A stretch of DNA of 64,000 nucleotides from Rhodopirellula bahusiensis (lineage in GTDB: Bacteria > Planctomycetota > Planctomycetia > Pirellulales > Pirellulaceae): contig NZ_NIZW01000009.1 of the NCBI RefSeq assembly GCF_002727185.1, positions 124,001 through 188,000 of the forward strand, read 5' to 3'. Made by a program: the position numbers and the translations under genes. Every line of letters begins with the position of its first letter. The stretch's first letter is position 1. The notes below the pieces were generated by a model, which was not told where the DNA came from, did not search any database, and was given only the letters and a program-made list of their open reading frames with translations. Shown here piece after piece: positions 61,682-64,000 of this stretch.

Positions 61682-61757
61682 GAAGGTACGCAGGTGTCTT
61701 TGGGTATCTGCACCGCTCTGAAGTCATCCCCCATTCCATTGACCGGCAGGATGCCGG
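61680..61757. repeat. Partial copy of the interspersed GGTACGCA repeat plus hairpin
   Basis: AGAAGGTACGCAGGTGTCTTT (61680 on, first 20 bases considered) resembles the left end of the 63090-63212 element. CCGGC-AGGAT-GCCGG at 61743-61757 is a separate small hairpin. The right half of the element is not seen here. Confidence 0.5.
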
Positions 61758-61791
61758 CCACCGTCTTCCGAACCAGAACAAGGCAACTTCC

Positions 61792-63090
61792 ATGAGAAAC
61801 ATTCGCCCATCCCGCCGTGGTTTTCTTCGCAGTGGCAGTGCCTTGGTTGCATTGCCAATGTTGGAATCGTTTGGTTTCAAGCGGTTCGCAAACGCGGCAA
61901 CGACAACAGTCGCGCCACCCAAACGCATGGTGTTCTTGGGGATGGGATTTGGCGTCACAGCGGATCGTTGGTATCCCGACACCAACACCGTCGGGGAGAA
62001 CTACGAATTGCCTAAGATCCTTCGTCCTCTGACCCGACACCAGAAGGACATCACGATCATTCAGAACCTGATGCACCAGTACTCCGCCGACGGTCACTCC
62101 GGCAGCACCTTCTGGTTGACCGGAGCCAACCGATACGCGATTCCAGGCCAAAGTTTTCACAACACCGTTTCAGTGGACCAAGTCGCCGCGGAAGTGCTCG
62201 GCCAACAAACTCGGTTCACTTCCATTCAGCTTGCCGCCAAAGGTGCATCCACCGACGGGCACGGTCCCGGTGGATCGCTTGCTTGGAACCGTTCCGGCAA
62301 ACCAATCGCCGGGTTGGACACGCCCGTTGCCGCTTTCCACCGTTTGTTCTCGGTCGACGAAACTCCACTGGAAGTGCAACAACAACGCCTGAGCGAACAA
62401 CGGAGCGTTTTGGACACGGTGCTTTCGGATGCCAAGTCCATCAACCTGAAACTCAATGCGTCTGACAATGCCAAGCTGGACGAATACTTCCAGTCCATCC
62501 GAGAAATTGAGATTCGGCTGGCCAAAGAAGAAAAGTGGTTGGGTGTGGATAAGAAGCGACCCCAGCAAGCCGTTCGCGAACCCGGTGAATCGCTTGAGGG
62601 CGTGGAAGAGATTCGCATGATGTATGACATCATGCTCGCGGCCATGCAGGTCGATGCGACTCGCGTCTTCACCTACCGCATGCCAGTCAACTCGATGATC
62701 TCAAGTCTTGGTGCGACGATGAGCGCACACAGCATGAGTCATTACTCGGAGGGCGAACGCCGCACGGTTTCTCAGAATCGTGACACCGCTCACGCGCGAT
62801 TGCTGGCGGAGTTCATGGACAAACTGAAGGCGAGCACCGAACCCGATGGATCCAGCCTCTTCGACAACATCGCCATCTCATTGGGCACCAACCTCAGTTC
62901 AGTGCATACGCTCAAGAATTGCCCCACTTTGATCGCGGGTGGTGCAGCGGGATTCCGTCATGGTCGTCATATCGTGATGGACGACCCCAAGACACCGTTG
63001 TGCAACCTTTGGCTCAGTACACTGCAGGGAGCAGGTATTCAAACGGGCTCCTTCGGTGATTCGACTGGTATGATTGAGGAGCTGTTTTAA
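61792..63090 (+). CDS. DUF1552 protein, Tat-exported
   Basis: 432 aa. The N-terminus has a twin-arginine signal, SRRGFLRSGSALVALPML, so it should be exported folded. The rest is the DUF1552 family, marked by KRMVFLGMGFGV, ADGHSGSTFWLTGANRY, VDATRVFTYRMPVNS and GHHIVM-like (GFRHGRHIVMDD). Family function is unknown; it is found almost always after a DUF1592 protein, as here (110 bases away). Confidence 0.93.
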   Translation: MRNIRPSRRGFLRSGSALVALPMLESFGFKRFANAATTTVAPPKRMVFLGMGFGVTADRWYPDTNTVGENYELPKILRPLTRHQKDITIIQNLMHQYSADGHSGSTFWLTGANRYAIPGQSFHNTVSVDQVAAEVLGQQTRFTSIQLAAKGASTDGHGPGGSLAWNRSGKPIAGLDTPVAAFHRLFSVDETPLEVQQQRLSEQRSVLDTVLSDAKSINLKLNASDNAKLDEYFQSIREIEIRLAKEEKWLGVDKKRPQQAVREPGESLEGVEEIRMMYDIMLAAMQVDATRVFTYRMPVNSMISSLGATMSAHSMSHYSEGERRTVSQNRDTAHARLLAEFMDKLKASTEPDGSSLFDNIAISLGTNLSSVHTLKNCPTLIAGGAAGFRHGRHIVMDDPKTPLCNLWLSTLQGAGIQTGSFGDSTGMIEELF

Positions 63091-63212
63091 GCAGGTACGC
63101 AAGTGTTTTCTGGGATGTAAGCCGTTCGGCGTTTGCCACGGTTCACGCTCACAACCGGGGCTGACGCCCAAACGGCTCACGGGATTGCCCCAGTTAATCC
63201 TGCCTACCTGCT
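63090..63212. repeat. 123-bp element with terminal inverted repeats and inner hairpin
   Basis: AGCAGGTACGCA at the left and TGCCTACCTGCT at the right are inverted repeats with one mismatch. Inside, AGCCGTTCGGCG... and ...GACGCCCAAACGGCT pair over about 25 bases (63119-63179). The left repeat overlaps the stop codon of the DUF1552 gene. Confidence 0.65.
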
Positions 63213-63300
63213 AGACACCGCGAAATCTTGATTCTCGAAACGGTTTCCCGGATCGTTTCACCCCGGCCACATTCCCCTCGAAAGCCCTCCGGTCCCCGCC

Positions 63301-64000
63301 ATGATCTTGCGTCTACTGCCCTGGTCGCCAACCTTCCTTTGCCTGTTGATCTCCGCGATCGCGGGACAAATCGGCATCGCTTCTTCCGCGAATGCTGCGG
63401 ATCGCCCCAACATTGTTTTGATGATGTGTGACGACTTGGGCTGGGGTGACACTGGGTTCAATGGCAACACGATCATCAAAACACCCGAACTGGATGCTCT
63501 GGCAGAAGAGGGAACCGTGCTTGATCACTTTTATTCCGTCGGTCCGGTTTGCTCACCCACGCGAGCCTCGTTTCTGACGGGACGCCATTACTTTCGAATG
63601 GGGATTTGGACGGCCAACCGAGGCCACTTGCCATCACAAGAGTTCACGCTCGCTCGCATGCTGAAGCAAGAAGGCTACGCGACCGGGCACTTTGGGAAGT
63701 GGCACCTTGGCACGCTCAGCCGAACGGTCTCTGCAAAAGGGAAAGGACGCCGGCCTGACCTTCACTACGCTCCGCCATGGGAACGCGACTACGACGCTTC
63801 GTTTGTGACCGAATCCGCTGTGTGCACCTGGGATCCCGGCTTGGGCAAGCGTGCTCACAACAATCCATACTACGAAAACGGCGTTGCCACGGATGAAAAT
63901 GTTCTGGGTTGCGACTCGAGGGTTCTGATGGATCGGGCATTGCCGTTCATTGAGAATGCGGCGAAGAAAGATCAACCCTTTCTCAGTGTGATTTGGTTCC
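63301..64000 (+). CDS. Secreted sulfatase, N-terminal part (3' cut by window edge)
   Basis: 233 residues are visible; the frame is open to the window end. Signal peptide (MILRLLPWSPTFLCLLISAI to ANA-AD), then metal Asp pair MMCDDLGWGD, the formylglycine site CSPTRASFLTGR and GKWHLGTLS. These are the N-terminal marks of a formylglycine sulfatase. The C-terminal half lies outside the window. It follows the DUF1552 gene by 210 bases. Confidence 0.92.
   Translation, partial: MILRLLPWSPTFLCLLISAIAGQIGIASSANAADRPNIVLMMCDDLGWGDTGFNGNTIIKTPELDALAEEGTVLDHFYSVGPVCSPTRASFLTGRHYFRMGIWTANRGHLPSQEFTLARMLKQEGYATGHFGKWHLGTLSRTVSAKGKGRRPDLHYAPPWERDYDASFVTESAVCTWDPGLGKRAHNNPYYENGVATDENVLGCDSRVLMDRALPFIENAAKKDQPFLSVIWF

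Overview
The window looks like planctomycete chromosome, most like Rhodopirellula or a close relative. The evidence is the gene content: sulfatases, a planctomycete-type cytochrome pair (DUF1587/1592/1588/1585 protein plus a DUF1552 protein), two ECF sigma genes each coupled to a membrane or signalling partner, a DUF4332-like protein, a Cys/Pro-rich secreted repeat protein and a lipid A gene cluster. Genus assignment is inference; no rRNA is present.

Region 1 (1 to about 17.7 kb) is a mobile island. Its right edge abuts the 3' end of the tmRNA gene (ssrA, minus strand, 17731-18107), and a 605-residue integrase-like gene lies just inside that edge. The left edge is outside the window. The island carries a RuvB-like AAA ATPase, an excisionase-like HTH protein, a tyrosine recombinase, a transglutaminase-like plus trypsin-like protein pair, an alpha-carbonic anhydrase without signal peptide, a run of ten small same-strand genes (several resembling conserved small plasmid/ICE proteins of Proteobacteria), a GYF_2-domain protein, an ECF sigma/Ser-Thr kinase pair and three further small genes. 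Its most striking property is a 13-base word, TAACACCCGCTTG: nine exact and four near-exact copies, all on the plus strand, nearly all at gene junctions, with TAA often serving as the upstream stop codon. It is essentially absent from the rest of the window. I know of no described element with this sequence; it resembles phage stoperators or start-associated sequences, or cassette boundaries, in its distribution.

Region 2 (18.1-25.3 kb) is ordinary chromosome: lipoprotein, DUF4332-like protein, YhcC-type radical SAM enzyme, FHA protein, thioredoxin-like protein, unknown protein, O-antigen ligase-like protein. Region 3 (25.3-35.1 kb, minus strand) holds PEP carboxylase, the Cys-rich CCEPAP repeat protein, then an envelope cluster: a Gfo/Idh oxidoreductase overlapping lpxA, lpxC, an OmpH/Skp chaperone and an M28 peptidase. 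Region 4 (35.5-42.9 kb) has RNase III, a DMT transporter, a YIP1 membrane protein, a sulfatase, an unusual open reading frame joining an aquaporin to a signal-peptide-bearing SGNH hydrolase, and EpmA. Region 5 (43.1-55.5 kb, mostly plus) has an acyl-lipid desaturase, a TetR/HlyD/RND efflux operon with a double operator, an AspT/YidE-type transporter, lipA, smpB and an ABC exporter. Region 6 (55.5-64 kb) has three 33-bp hairpin repeats, a beta-helix protein, an ECF sigma/FecR pair, the DUF1592/DUF1552 pair and a sulfatase cut by the window end.

Both partners of trans-translation (ssrA and smpB) are in this window, though 35 kb apart. Start codons were chosen by ribosome binding sites, signal peptides and family lengths. 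All family assignments are from reading the protein sequences; no searches were run.
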